Shown one piece after another: positions 34,213 to 45,983 of a DNA stretch of 64,000 nucleotides (position 1 is its first letter; each line of letters opens with the position of its first letter). Source of the DNA: Hansfordia pulvinata. Taxonomy: Eukaryota > Ascomycota > Sordariomycetes > Xylariales. The DNA is taken from contig BJKQ01000003.1 of NCBI GenBank assembly GCA_006538405.1, positions 1,674,001-1,738,000 of the forward strand, in the 5' to 3' direction. A model generated the notes under the pieces. It searched no databases and was not told the DNA's origin. It saw nothing but the letters and a program-made list of their open reading frames with translations. The translations under genes and the position numbers were made by a program.

Positions 34213-35984
34213 AAGGGGCAGGGGCACACAACGAGCCCCCGAGGCAAGCCTCCCCATCATTTCGCAGCCTCAGATCGCCGTGCACCGAGTCATTCGAGAA
34301 AGCGAGCAGAGCTTCCTCGGCCCGCCCAGCCGGTAGACACCTACTTACCTACCTAGGCTTCTCGGGAGTAAAGCGAGCCCGGGGCGTAAGAAACCCCTAA
34401 CCTTGACTGGGCGGCGACAACGGGGAGGCGGCCCCGGCGCAACCGCGAAGCTCAGTAGCATGCCCTATGTTTCTTCTTTTCATCACCTCTGATGACTGTA
34501 TACAGCATGACTGCCATTCTTCTGTGGGCCCTGCGGCGCGGCTGGTGGTTTCGAAGGAGGGCGTGGGGGGATGGGAAGAAGGGGGCGCATACTACTCGTA
34601 TGCTGTCTTAGTCGCCCGCGGCTTGGAATCACCCGTCCAGCCCCAGTGGCGCGCGATTTGCCTCGCCGATTAGGCCCTTCAGAAAGCGAGAGAGAGAGAG
34701 AGAGAGACTTCTCCGTCTTCGCTCGCGGCCCGCAAGTAAGAGCGTGCGCAGGGCGCGATGGTGGATTGGTCCATCTCTCTTCTCTGGGGTCCTGCCCCGG
34801 CGCGAGGCGAGGCGAGGCGAGGCGAGTCGTTTACTCATCAGCCGCCGCCCGCGCCGGTCCGCCCACGCCAATGGGCAGAGACGAGATTAGTTCGGGGCCT
34901 TATCTGAGCAATCCAGCCGAAGCCGAAACTTCTCCCTTCTCTATTTCTGTCTGTGTGTGTGTCTCTCTCTCTCTCACCCCTTCGCGCCATCGCCACCCAG
35001 ACGCGGCACAGGCCCCTCCGGACGCGTGCCGCCCGCATGCATAACCGCTCTGGAGAGACGGCGCTGTCTGTCCATCCCGCCCTCGGACGAGCCGGAGCCC
35101 CTCTCCCGTTCGTCCGAGTGGTTGTTCGCGGCGGATAAGCGCATCTGGCGCCAGGCAAGTCTCCCTAGAAAGCGTTGGCTCGGGTTGCTGTTTTTAAAAC
35201 TCTCTGTCCCGGCCCCGTCCCCGCCTGGCCATCTCGTGGGTTTCGAGAAGAAGCTTTCGGTCAGAAAAGCTTGACAAGCCTGGTGGCGCTCTCGCAACGA
35301 CCGAAGAAGAAGAAGAAGAAGAAGATACCGTTATGGGATCAGGGCGCAGCCGAAAATAAAGATTGTGAAGCAACCACGACCTCCCCATCACGGGCCGAAA
35401 TGGGCCCCGGAGACAAGAAAAGAAGCCTTCTTTTTTCTTTCTTTAATTTACAAACTTAGACAGAACGGGGCCTCGCGATAGGGCGGCGGGACCGGGTCCG
35501 CGCCCAAGTCTTGCTTTCCTGAGGCACGTGGCACGATTCTCTGCGACTACAGCAGAAGCGACACTCGAAGGCGCGAGCCTGGGGGGTTCCACAGAGGTCA
35601 GCATACTCTGTCTCTCTCGACGCTCAGCAGACCAGCAAAGAGTATAAAGGCCTCTTTCCCGCCGGTAGGGGTGACATGAGAAAACCCCAGAAATCAGAAG
35701 AGTCACACGACCCCGTCTTCCTTGACCTCCTCGTCGATACGCAGGAGCGCCTCCAGAAGCCCGACTGTTACACACACACAAAGCCCATCCACTCCAAAGT
35801 TCATACTTACCAACCACATCCTCTCGTCACTACACGTTGGTCACAGAGGGCCTCACTCACAACTCAACCCGTCCCGTCCTAACCGTGCCTCGAAAAGTAC
35901 AGCAGGGCAGAACAAAGAGACTACGAAAGCAACAACACACAAGTTTTTAAAAGAGAACAAAAAGGGCAAGAAAAAAAAAAAACA

Positions 35985-36353
35985 ATGCACCACCCAACGG
36001 CAATGCTCTACCTCCTGGCCGCCCTGGCGACGACGACGCAACCCGCCGCCTCCGCCGCCGTGGCCGCGCCGGCCCCGCGGGGCATCAAGGAGGTGGTCGG
36101 GGTCCTCAAGGAGCACTTCGCGGATGAGGACACGCCGACGCGGTGCGCCAAGGGCACGCTGTCGTGCATCACGGACGGGTACTGCCAGCAGGAGCGCGTG
36201 TGCGGGCCGGACTTCGCGGCGTACGTGTGCAGCGCGCGGCAGAAGTGCGAGATACCCGCGGGCGCGCTGCCGCTGATAGACCTGCCGGGCGGCCGGGAGG
36301 CGGGGGAGGAGGAGAAGAAGAAGAAGAAGAAGAAGAAGAAGGAGTGGGTGTAA
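35985..36353 (+). CDS. Predicted secreted cysteine-rich protein with poly-Lys tail (122 aa)
   Basis: Intronless. The ATG at 35985 follows an A-rich leader (a run of about 13 A). A hydrophobic Ala-rich signal peptide (MHHPTAMLYLLAALATTTQP) is followed by APAPRGIKEVVGVLKEHFADED. Six cysteines lie within about 36 residues (RCAKGTLSC, GYCQQERVC, AYVCSARQKC), a spacing suited to three disulfides. The C-terminus GGREAGEEE runs into about nine lysines encoded by an AAG trinucleotide repeat, then EWV. No family was recognised. Size, secretion and cysteines fit an effector-like or antimicrobial-type protein, but this is inference. Confidence 0.65.
   Translation: MHHPTAMLYLLAALATTTQPAASAAVAAPAPRGIKEVVGVLKEHFADEDTPTRCAKGTLSCITDGYCQQERVCGPDFAAYVCSARQKCEIPAGALPLIDLPGGREAGEEEKKKKKKKKKEWV
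36312..36344 (+). repeat. (AAG)n repeat inside coding sequence
   Basis: Trinucleotide array encoding the poly-Lys tail of the cysteine-rich protein. A change in unit number would keep the frame. Confidence 0.85.
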
Positions 36354-37764
36354 GGTATAATAATAAGTTGGTAGGGTGTCGGATGTTTCTGGTGTGGGAT
36401 CTGCTTACCTGTGTTGTATAGATGTTACTCGTAAATGCTTGCTTGGATAGTTGAATGGCTGGCTACCTTACCTACTATATCGTATAAATCAATCATTCAG
36501 TCAATTCATATCCCCCAGTCTTCAACGCCCAATTGAGAGCCATGCCGCACTGGTCTGCTTACCAGGACCGGTATAGATTCTGATGGATTAGGCAGCGTAA
36601 ATGGACTGCTGATCGCTGACAGTGAAGGGGGCATTGTTTGATTATATCCGGTTCGGCTTGGCCGAGATTGGTGAGACACCCTGAAGACTGGTGAAGAGTC
36701 CCGAAGTAATACGAGTCCCCGTCAGTGAAAGGCATGGAGGCGACGTGGAGCTCTGCTGACAGCACAGCACACACCGCCGCGCACGGGAAACACCCCGACA
36801 GTGACCTCCACGAACGGCCATCTGAGGAGTGGACAGTCAACAGTCACGCTCGCGTGCTCACACCGGCGCGCAAGTGGCTTTAGACGCCCGAAGTAACGTG
36901 GTAATCAAGCCGCGGCGCGCGCACTGTCCCATCTGCCTCTTGGCACGGGACTTTTTCTCCTTATTTAGTTCTTAGTAAAGTCGCGAGTCGGCGGCCAACC
37001 TGGTAGCCACGCTACCTAGCTGACCTTCTGACTCGAGCATCCCTAATCGCAAGCGCAGGGCTTAGCCGTGGCTGAGGCCGTTCAAGCGCCCGCCTCGCCC
37101 CTCCGGGCCGTGGGCTGGTTCTGTATACTCCATTCGTATACGAGACGAGACTTTCCGTCGTCGCAGGCCAGGCCCGAGTGATGAATTTGCAATCCCCCTT
37201 CTCTGCCCGCAACCTCTGCGCCTCGAGGTGGCTTGCCGGTCCATTTCCGGCCAACTGAGAAAGATTGACTCCCGAGTTCTGCAGTCATCAATCAGGTTGG
37301 CCCGGCCTGCTCGCGGCATTAAAAGTCGAGATCCGGTCCAGGCCAGGACCATGTATGTACGATACGGGGGTATCGAATGCAGTCGGGGTGGGGGTGGGAT
37401 ATACGCACTGGTGCTCGAGGTGAGATGGCACCTAAACGGGTATAAGGATCTGTGGATCTACTGGAGCAACGCGGGGAGCAGAAGCCATCCTATCTGTTAT
37501 TATTACTGTGATTCTGTTGATGAGTGTCCGGAAGCACAGCACGCCTGCCAAGGGGTCCTCCTGCTCCGTATCCGTACATATTTCCCCATTCCACCCTGAT
37601 ATCCCGGCATCTCATCTACTCGTGATTGCCTGCCTGCCTGCCTGCCTGCTGCGAGGGGCCCGTGCCCACAGCCTCTTTTTCATTATTGTCCGTACCTGAA
37701 AATCCCCGCCGAGAGCCCAAGTGGGATCAGCTGAAAGCGGCAAGTCGGCCGGTTCTGCTTGGGA

Positions 37765-37766
<2 letters not shown>

Positions 37767-37793
<27 letters not shown>
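37767..37793. repeat. Poly-T tract (27 T)
   Basis: Uninterrupted T run on the plus strand, equal to a poly-A run on the minus strand. No retroelement sequence was recognised beside it. Confidence 0.9.
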
Positions 37794-37797
<4 letters not shown>

Positions 37798-38970
37798 CTC
37801 GTAATCTGCCGAGTTCGAGTTGCGAGTTGGATTAGCTGCTCGCAGTAGCTAGCTCACAACGGGCCAGGGTCACAGAGTCAGTCGATTGTGCCCGTCCAGG
37901 TTAGGTAAGTAATAAGTAATAATGAGGTGCAAGTACTCGTTCGTAGTCATGTCCAGGCCCGGACCTGACTGCCCGGGAATAACGAGTATATCCACTCACT
38001 CGTAGCTGATGGTGTTTTCGAGGCGAGGCGAAGCTTGAGGGGGCGGCTCTCAAGCCGTCCGTCTCGACACTCACGCGTCCGAGTAGGTAGGTACTCCGTA
38101 AGTAAAGGTGCAGCAGGCACGGGCCGAATCGCATGAAGGGACGCTGGCGGGAGGAGAAGGATGGCGCCGCCGTCGCAGGGTTGTCATCTGCAGCTGGCGG
38201 GGGGTGGGGGGAACCGCCACGTACGAGTACCCCGGCCGCCCAGCCAATTACTTTCTTTCGTCCGGGCGATACTCGTAAGTAGGACTTTGCTCTTTCTCTC
38301 TCTCTCCCTCTCTCTCCCTCCCTCTACGGTGTTCGACTTCGAGTATCTGTCTTTCTCTCTCTGTTCCAACACGACCAGGCTGTGTGAGTTGGCTTGGCAA
38401 AAGTTCAGCCCTCATCTTGTTTCCGGCGCGAGCGACGGGCTAGCAGAGCGCGCAGGCCTTGGCGAAGCAGCACAGGGCCTGGGCCCACAGCAGAGGGCTT
38501 GGGTCCGGAGGGCCAGAGCAAGGGTCAAGGCGGGTCGGATTGGTTCAGACCTGGGGTTGCCGCAGGCTGGCCAACGGGGGGGGGGGGAGAGGGATTTGCC
38601 ACTTATACGATCGATACCCACACCCACACATACCCTTACGATACTCGAGCGAAAGCGCTGTGCCGTCAGCTGACTTTGCCTGGGTAGGCAAGCCTTGGGG
38701 TTCCGGGATGTTGTCCCGCTGTGGGAGCAGGGCAGGGCAGGACAGGACAGGGCCCGTTTGGACGGGCTGAGCGAGCAGCGCCAGTCCGCACGAGGACTCG
38801 AAGTACGAGTAGCAGTAGTAGTAGAGGTAGAGGTCGCAGAGTCCGAAGATGGCACATGGCAGAGAGGGGGTGGTGTATGCAGATACTTTGTAGTTGGTGA
38901 GGGCGAGGGTGATGAGCTGAGCTGATGAGCGGGTGAGCCCTCGGCGCTGCCCGAACGGACCCTCGACCAC

Positions 38971-39021
38971 CCATCCCATCCCATCCCATCCCATTCAGTC
39001 CAGTCCAGTCCAGTCCAGTCC
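38971..39021. repeat. (CCATC)n(CAGTC)n compound microsatellite
   Basis: About four and a half CCATC units run directly into five CAGTC units, upstream of the membrane protein gene at 39292. Confidence 0.85.
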
Positions 39022-39291
39022 ATTTCGGTCCAGCCAGCCAGCCAGGCGAGCCGCCTTTCTTCAGCTCGCCTGCCGTACGCCTTCTCGTTTCTCTGCGTCT
39101 GATCTCGTTTCTCCGTCCCATTTCCCCGATCCCTCCCTCCCCCCTTTGCGAACCGAGAGGCACGCCCCGTTTCCCAGAAAACCCCGGGCCAAACAGACAA
39201 ACGAAGAACCAACCAACCCACCTGCCTGCCTGCCTGTCGACCTTGGGAGGAACGGAGTTAGTTTGGGTCAAGAAACAGAAAACGAGCGAGG

Positions 39292-40517
39292 ATGCGGTTC
39301 TCGACAACCCCCAGCAGACGGCGGCAGGCGGCGGCAACGGGCCTCGTCGTGCTGGCCGCCGCCTCGGGCGCGCTGGCGCAGGAGATTGCGTGCTACGCGC
39401 CGGACGGGCACACGCTGGCGCCCAACGAGACGTACGTGCCGTGCAACAAGCTCGGCATCCAGCAGGCCGGGGTCGAGTCGAGCTGCTGCAAGCTGGACGG
39501 CACCGCCGACGAGCGCGACGTCTGCGCCGTCACGGGGCTGTGCGTCAACTCGGGCATCACCTACCGCGCCTACTGCACCGACAAGGACTGGAACTCGCCC
39601 AACTGCGTCAACGTCTGCACCGACCCTCAGGTGAGTTGCCTTTCTCTTTGTTGAAGAGAAGAAGAGAAGAAAAGAAGAAGACCCAGGGCTACGGGGGAGA
39701 GCGAGAGAGGGGGGAGAGGACATCGCGTGCCTGCTCGTCTTCCCCCCCCCCCCCCCCCCCCCCTTTCTCTTTTTACGTCCCTCGCATCTTGCCTATCCTT
39801 CCCTTGACATGTCGACTCTGATCGGGTTGGGGGCAAAAAGAAAATTAACAAAACCTACAGTTCGGAGGCGTGACGGACGGCGTGGTGGAGATGACCTCGT
39901 GCAGCGACGGCACGGGCTCCTACTGCTGCGGCCACAACAACCTGACGTGCTGCGGCACCGACCACGCCGTGACGGTGCCGACGCTGGCCACCGTCGCCGA
40001 CACGGACCTGAAGAGCGGCGGGGACGGCGGCGTGTCCGAGGCGTACCGGGGCGCCACGATCGCCATGGCCGTCGTCGCGGGCGTCGCGCTGCTCGCCTGC
40101 GCCGGCGCGACGCTGTGGCTGGCGCGCCAGAACCGCTCCCTGAAGAAACAACTCGCCGAGAAGCCCGACCACCACCACGCAGCAACTTCCGCCGCTGCCG
40201 CCGGCACACCGGGCACCACGACGACGACCGCAGAGCCGTACCGCGACTCGCAGCACCACCACGTCCCCGGGGGCATGACGCCCATGGCCACCGGATCCGA
40301 GTACAACAGCCACAACAGCTACGGCTACGGCAAGTCGCCCCCGGGCTCGCCGCCCCCGCAGTCCACCTTCTCCGCCAGCGAGGTCCACGGCGCCTCGTCC
40401 CACCACCGGTACTCGGAGCTCGACGCCACGGGGGGCCTGGCCGCGGCCCGCAGCGAGATGGGGTCGCCCGTGCCCGCCTACGCCGAGCACCAGCACCAGC
40501 AGCACCCGCAGCAGTAG
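39292..40517 (+). CDS. Cys-rich single-pass membrane protein
   Basis: Exons 39292-39630 and 39861-40517 join in frame to 331 aa. A signal peptide (about 1-29, ending ...SGALAQ) leads into an extracellular domain with 14 cysteines, including SSCCK, SYCCG and TCCG. It is followed by a transmembrane helix at about 177-201 (TIAMAVVAGVALLACAGATLWLA), a basic stop RQNRSLKK, and a long His/Ser/Pro-rich cytoplasmic tail. This architecture is widespread in Pezizomycotina and resembles surface sensors, but the function is unknown. The 230-nt intron contains a C22 tract. A minus-strand ORF across the same bases (39855-40583) is a GC-driven shadow. Confidence 0.85.
39742..39763. repeat. Poly-C tract inside intron
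   Basis: C22 tract within the single intron of the membrane protein gene. Confidence 0.9.
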
Positions 40518-41093
40518 CAGTAGCCGGGCCCGGTCCGCGCCTCGCCCCACACGCGTGTGATGGCCGCCGCCGGGCATCACCAACCCCCTTAGCCAGTGAA
40601 AAGAGGAAGGAGATGGAAAGGGGCCCGGAATAGGCCAGATTCAGAGGGGAAGAGGAGGGAAGGGTCTTCTTGAATGGAGGACGGACGGTTAGGTCCTTGC
40701 TGGGTCATGACCGCACGAGGCAGGTGGTCCAGCACTCCGGTTCCCTTTACGCCCCGCCCCCCCTCTCCTTGCTTGCGAAAACGGTCAGTAGGGGGGTTGG
40801 GTGTGGTGGAAAATATCCCTTTTTATAATCGCATCATCTATCATCTATATCTAGCTTCTTACTTTTTAGTACATACCCCGCCCCCAATTGTATAGCGAAT
40901 TTCAATGGATGCTGTCGTATATTGTCTATTTGACTTCTCCTTTGCCCTGGTTCTCTTCCAGGCTGCAGATCGGGGGTTGTGCGAAACCAGCCGAGATAAC
41001 TCGCAGAGCAGGTCTCAACTGCTCACGCTCGACATCAGCGGTCGTGGGCGATCCCCAGCCATGGCCCGCAAGGGCGTCAAGCCTAGTACCTAC
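40518..41093. other. Convergent spacer
   Basis: It lies between two gene 3' ends. AT-rich sequence near 40820-40900 is probably the 3' UTR of the membrane protein gene. No ORF of interest. Confidence 0.5.
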
Positions 41094-41971
41094 CTAGACG
41101 AAATCGGCTCGATTTTCCTCAAGCCAATCCACGGCTGAGAACACCCCGATGTCTCTCATGTTTAACCAGTTCTGCCCGTCGATGTAGATTTGCGCATTGC
41201 CGTCGACCTTGGAAGAAGAAAGAAAAAGAAGAAGAAAAAAACGCGTCAGTTTCTGCTGTGCTGCCTATTTCCCGCACGCCGTGTTTGCCAATTAACTCAC
41301 CTTGATTTGGTAGTAGCCGTCCTGCTTGGGGTGTAGCAGCACCAATTGCATCGTGTCGGCGCGGAATTGCTCGTCCGGCGTGTACCGACTCCATTGTGCC
41401 ACCGCATTGTACAATTGGATGTAGAGCGCCTTGGAGAGTCTCCTGTTCTGGGAACTTGAGAGCCTCGAGTCCAGCATCTGGAATGGGTCGGTGGCGAAGA
41501 AGACCGTCGTCTCGGCTTCGGTGGTGCTCCAGCTGTTCTCGGGCTTGATCATCACGGCGTGGAGATTGTCCACCTGCGTGCGTAGGTCGGAGGTCTGCGC
41601 GTCGTCTTCTCCGCCGTTCCCAAACTGCGCCAGGAACTTGTCGTCGAATTCGGCGCCCCCCCACTGCGCCACGATGTTCACCATGGCGATGTTGGCGGGT
41701 AGCACTGAGACGCAGCAGCCAAGGCAGAGCTGGTTAGCCGCTGTGTCGAGCATGTCGGGCGGGATGGCGCCGCCTCGGTCGATGACCTTTGGGCGTTTGC
41801 GGGACACTTACGATCGGTGATGAGCCCCTCCCCGGCCGGTGCGCCTTTCGACTCACCGGCCTCGACCTCATCGGCATCATCAGCCTGTGAGGCCCCCCCG
41901 TTATTAAGGGCCACCGTTCCTTGCACCAGGACGAGGAGGCCGACGAGAGTTCCGACGCAAGGGAAGCGCAT
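41094..41971 (-). CDS. Predicted secreted protein (225 aa), unknown family
   Basis: Minus-strand exons 41971-41812, 41704-41301 and 41207-41094 join in frame. The introns are 107 and 93 nt. A signal peptide MRFPCVGTLVGLLVLVQGTVA is followed by an acidic, low-complexity N-terminus (ADDADEVEAGESKG). A folded-looking domain follows: ANIAMVNIVAQWGGAEFDD, then TEAETTVFFATDPFQMLDS, ALYIQLYNAVAQWSRY and YYQIKVDGNAQIYIDGQNW. It ends in WLEENRADFV. Only one cysteine remains outside the intron, in the signal peptide. No family was recognised. The gene is convergent with the membrane protein and has a very long GT microsatellite just upstream. Confidence 0.72.
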
Positions 41972-42057
41972 CTTCGCGATCGAGAATATGGCGATGTTCG
42001 TTCGGCTGGAAACGGAAGGAACGTCCAGACTAAGCCGGAGAGAAAGAGAGAGAGTGA

Positions 42058-42171
<114 letters not shown>

Positions 42172-43099
42172 GCGTGTGTGTCGTCGTGCCCTGATCAATG
42201 TCGTGGTGCCGGCGTGGCGTCTCTTTAATATACCCGACCTACTTCACCTACCTACTTCCTACTCGATGTTGCCGAATGCCGGTTTATGGAACACAAGGTA
42301 CACACCCCTGACGAGTTTTTTGAGATTCTTTTTTGGCTTGCTCGGCTTTTTTTCAGCTTTGATTTGTACAGTGTGCACTGACTTCAGCCATCTGCTATTT
42401 GAACGCCGGTGATGAGCGGCACTGGAGCCGATGATACTACGAGGGTCGGCAAGACCCTGCGAGCGTGCCTTGGTAATGAATGATCCATGTGTCTGCGCGC
42501 GAGAGAGAGAGAGAGAGGCGCGGGATATTTGTCTTATTTTTAGCGCTCAACGCCCATATTTCCGGTTGCTTTTCCCTTTCAACTCTCGTGCTCCACGGCT
42601 TGGGCGGATGGCTGAGGCTCGGCGCACAGAGTTGCGGCCGGTGGTGGCGGCTGCAGGCTCGCCCCTCGCCCCGTCTCGCCCCTCCTCGCCCTTAAAGCCA
42701 GAGAAGCCCGAGAAGCATGGGGGGCAGGCCGGGCTTTGTGCGGGCTCTCTTATGTGCGTCTCCCTTCTTTTTTTCAGTTGATAGATTCTAGACCAGGACT
42801 CAAACCCACTCACTGACAAGTCCACGTCAAAGGACCTCCCCCTTCCCCGCGTCGCTGATCATTCAATCGGGGATACTTCTGTAGCCTCGGCCGCCAGCTT
42901 TCGACCTCCGCTTCCATCGCCACATCACCCCTGTCGCTTCGGCCGAGTGAGGCTGAAGTGAGGTATGGAGTCGAAGAGGATCCGACTTGGGCGGCTGGTC
43001 GGTGACGGGCCCTCAATTCACGCCATCGCGAAGGGGCTGCATGTGGTCCGGGTACGGGCAGGGGCTCCACCATCCGCCTGCTTCAGCAGCTCCGTAGTG

Positions 43100-43130
<31 letters not shown>

Positions 43131-43530
43131 CATGGCCGAGATGCTAAAGCTGAGCTGGGTGGCGGCCGGGGCGAGCATTCGGCCGGCTAGCGATCATCTC
43201 TTCAACCCAAACGACCGCGTCGTGCTCGCCGGCCTGTTCCTCCTCAAGCAGCTTGGACAGGCGAGGAAGAGGTTTGGGGTGTTGAATTCAAGGAGCTGCC
43301 TCCTCGTCTATATGAGGTAAAGTCTCCACCCTCTCTCCCTCTATAGAATCTAGAAAATCGAGGTCTCTATTCGACACACATTTTCAACATGCGGGCGTAG
43401 CCATGGCGGAAGACTGCAATCGCCACGCAGACTGCAAGGACAGTGAGCAAGAGGGGCGTCGGGTCCCAGTCGGACGTTCTCTGGAGGAAACCGCGGGTGG
43501 CGGGAGTCATCAGCGACTCGATAGAACGAT

Positions 43531-43716
43531 GGATTGCTTCTGTGTCTTGTTGCCATTCGACAAGCATTGACTCTGGAGCCGTGAACTGTCCTGGATTGCT
43601 TCTGTGTCTTGTTGCCACTCGACAGACATTGACTCTTGAGTCGTGAACTGTCCTGGATTGCTTCTGTGTCTTGTTGCCACTCGACAGACATTGACTCTTG
43701 AGCCGTGAACTGTCCA
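43531..43716. repeat. 62-bp minisatellite, three units
   Basis: Each unit starts GGATTGCTTCTGTGTCTTGT, at 43531, 43593 and 43655. Units 2 and 3 are almost identical; unit 1 differs at a few bases. Confidence 0.92.
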
Positions 43717-45138
43717 GGGGTAGAGACGAGGATCGAGCCTCTTGGTTCGACGTCCCAAAGGGTATCGAGCCAAGATATTTGAGCATCATCTGCAGCGGTT
43801 GGCTCTCAGACCGGGCGGGGCTGGCCGGTCAAATGCGAACAACAACACCTCTATCTGTCCCTTCGAGTACACTGCGCCTTGGCATACATTGAGGCTGTCC
43901 TGGTTTAAGAGTGCAGCCTCCAGTGTGGCCGCCCGGGTCATCTCGCGATCCGACAAGCCCTCTCCGGCAGCGATTTGGACCACTTCTCCATGAGCCCAAC
44001 TGATGGATGTCTAGATATGCGTATGTACCTGATCACGCGAATCCCGAAGCAGTCGCGGGGTGATGTGGTTGGCTAGGTTTGAAGCACGTTGATACAACAT
44101 CATCGAGCATCCAGACAGTCTTCCCTGGGTAGATACATCTGTTTCCTAAGCTGGCTTCGCCTTGAGCCTCGAGAATGTGGTTTCTATGAGAAAGGGGCGC
44201 TACCACCTCCCACGTAATGTGGGCTTCACGAGGGGGTTTCCTTGCCTTAGGTACCTTCATGTACCGTAAGGTAAGGTCGGGCATGGCTCATCGGCTGTCA
44301 TTCTTGGTTTGTGGCAGGTGCAGCCAGGCAACCGTCACGCAGGAAGGAGCCTTACCTTGCACAAGGTACCTACTTACATTTGATGCATTGAAGGCGAAGC
44401 TCTGGAGCTACCTGAATGGAATGTACATTGTACGCAAGGCACTCATGACCTCAGGCAGTCGTGGCTGTGAGGGCGACGACGGGGCATTGGCGACCAGTTC
44501 TCGACGTTTGACACGTCTCGAAGATTCATTCCTACACACACCCGCCTCCTGGACCGAACCTTCCTCCCTGCCACCAACATACTACATGTACACACTACAT
44601 ACTACACAAAGCACGCCGGACTCGCTGCGCCAGCGTCCAAGTCCAACGGCGCCACGACGCCACCCATCATGACCGCCGTGATATATGTACAGCGGCCTCG
44701 GCCTTTGCGAATCAATGCGCCGGTCTTGTGACCCACCCCCAGCTTCCGACTGCGAGCGAGCGAGCGAGCCAGGCTGACAATGGCCAGGGTCGCCGTCACG
44801 TTCGTACGACCTTGAGCCATTCGAACCAACGCTCGCCTCGTGTCTCAGATGGAAAGCGGCAGCAGCACCATTGTTGACACGCCAAACACGACCCCGCAGA
44901 CAGCGCCACCCTTCCCCAACGGGGAGAACCCCCGCGGCACCTGAGGACGGCAGACGTCCATGGCCTGGCCAGGCTTCGTCTCGGTAGGGACCGAACCCGC
45001 CTCGCCATGCAGCGATGCATCAGCCGCGGTACTCATATGCTGAGGCAAACTGACGGACAACCCACCTACAACGTACCTCTGCGGACCCATCAGCAGACGC
45101 GAGTCAGACTTTTATAAAATGGGCGGCCTGAAAGGCAA

Positions 45139-45165
45139 AGCAGAGCAGAGCAGAGCAGAGCAGAG
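45139..45165. repeat. (CAGAG)n microsatellite
   Basis: About five CAGAG units upstream of the isocitrate dehydrogenase gene. Confidence 0.85.
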
Positions 45166-45521
45166 CTCTCCGCAAATCGGCGGGAATGTGGGGGCAGCTC
45201 GCCCTTGTGGATCTGGGCAATCCTGTGCTGGGTCGAGCAGGCCGGCTGCCCACGCGACCATCGGAGCGCCGCGAGCAGAGAAGCGCCTGCGTGGCCCGCC
45301 ACTCTAAACTCTTCCCCTGCGTGCGAGCCCTGCGGCTTGCGGGACGCCGACTGACCGGCGGGCGGACCGGCCCTGCGAACCGCAACTTTCTTCCTCGCCC
45401 ACCCTGCACCGTTATATCCTCTTCTGTCAAAAAACTGCCCGGAGCAGAGTCATATCTGCTGTTTTCTCCCTCACGGTCGCACTCCTACCAGAACCACTCA
45501 CCCTCCGCGCTCTGTCCGCTG

Positions 45522-45820
45522 GTAAGTGCCCCCAATAGATTGATTTCCCTCGCCGGCGCGCCGCTTCCCCATACTCTGCCGGCGCAACGGGCCCAATTGG
45601 CGCCACTTCGTCAGCTTGCCTATCTCGTCCTTGGACCGCTAGCTATTGGCTGATGCGACCCGTCTCGATGGCTGCACTGGCCTGCACGAGACGACGGTCC
45701 GGGAGGAGTGGGCAGCGCAGAGAAACTGGGACTTGGGAGCCCGGCTGCGCCCGGCAATTGGCAGCACTGGATAGCTGCAACAAAACCCAACGGATCCCTG
45801 GCTAACGTCTGACCCGGCAG
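45522..45820 (+). other. Probable 5' UTR intron of isocitrate dehydrogenase gene
   Basis: Donor GTAAGT at 45522 and acceptor GGCAG ending at 45820, with GCTAAC branch-like sequence near 45801, all upstream of the ATG at 45984. There is no coding sequence in it. Confidence 0.55.
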
Positions 45821-45983
45821 GTTGCCGCTTGTGCACTGGTTCCCGTTTCCGCGTCCGCCCTCCGCCCGGCCTGCGCCTGAAATTCCCTCGGCTCAGCGAC
45901 ATCACCCGCCGCCCTCCACCCAATCCCCCTCCCCTACGCGGCTATACGTCTGTCTATACATATAGACCCGCGCCCCTGTCACC

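Larger units (their letters stand above)
31117..35984. other. 4.9 kb region, repeats and no recognised gene
   Basis: It contains the promoter of the 75-aa peptide gene and two long antisense-overlapping ORFs at 31708-32457 (see findings). Simple repeats include GGC units near 33216, a CAC array at 33949-33985, a G20 tract at 34193-34212, GAGGC units at 34801-34826 and AAG units near 35305-35323. The last 150 bases are A-rich and form the probable leader of the gene at 35985. Confidence 0.45.
36354..39291. other. 2.9 kb region without a recognised gene
   Basis: The first part is AT-richer and probably 3' UTR. A T27 tract lies at 37767-37793 and pentanucleotide repeats at 38971-39021. Long GC-rich minus-strand frames at 38412-39337 overlap each other and were rejected. 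The final 200 bases are C-rich and form the likely leader of the membrane protein gene. Confidence 0.45.

Noticed and set aside
37767..37793. Poly-T tract as the tail of a LINE-type element
   Set aside because: No reverse-transcriptase-like sequence or target-site duplication was seen next to it.
38412..39337. Long minus-strand ORFs upstream of the membrane protein
   Set aside because: Two frames overlap each other, and part of the sequence is microsatellite translation (CCATC/CAGTC units).
39855..40583. 242-codon minus-strand ORF over the Cys-rich membrane protein
   Set aside because: Low-complexity Val/Gly/Arg composition that is the complement of the sense codons.
43350..43789. Minus-strand ORFs with repeated short peptides
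   Set aside because: Translation of the 62-bp minisatellite in several frames.
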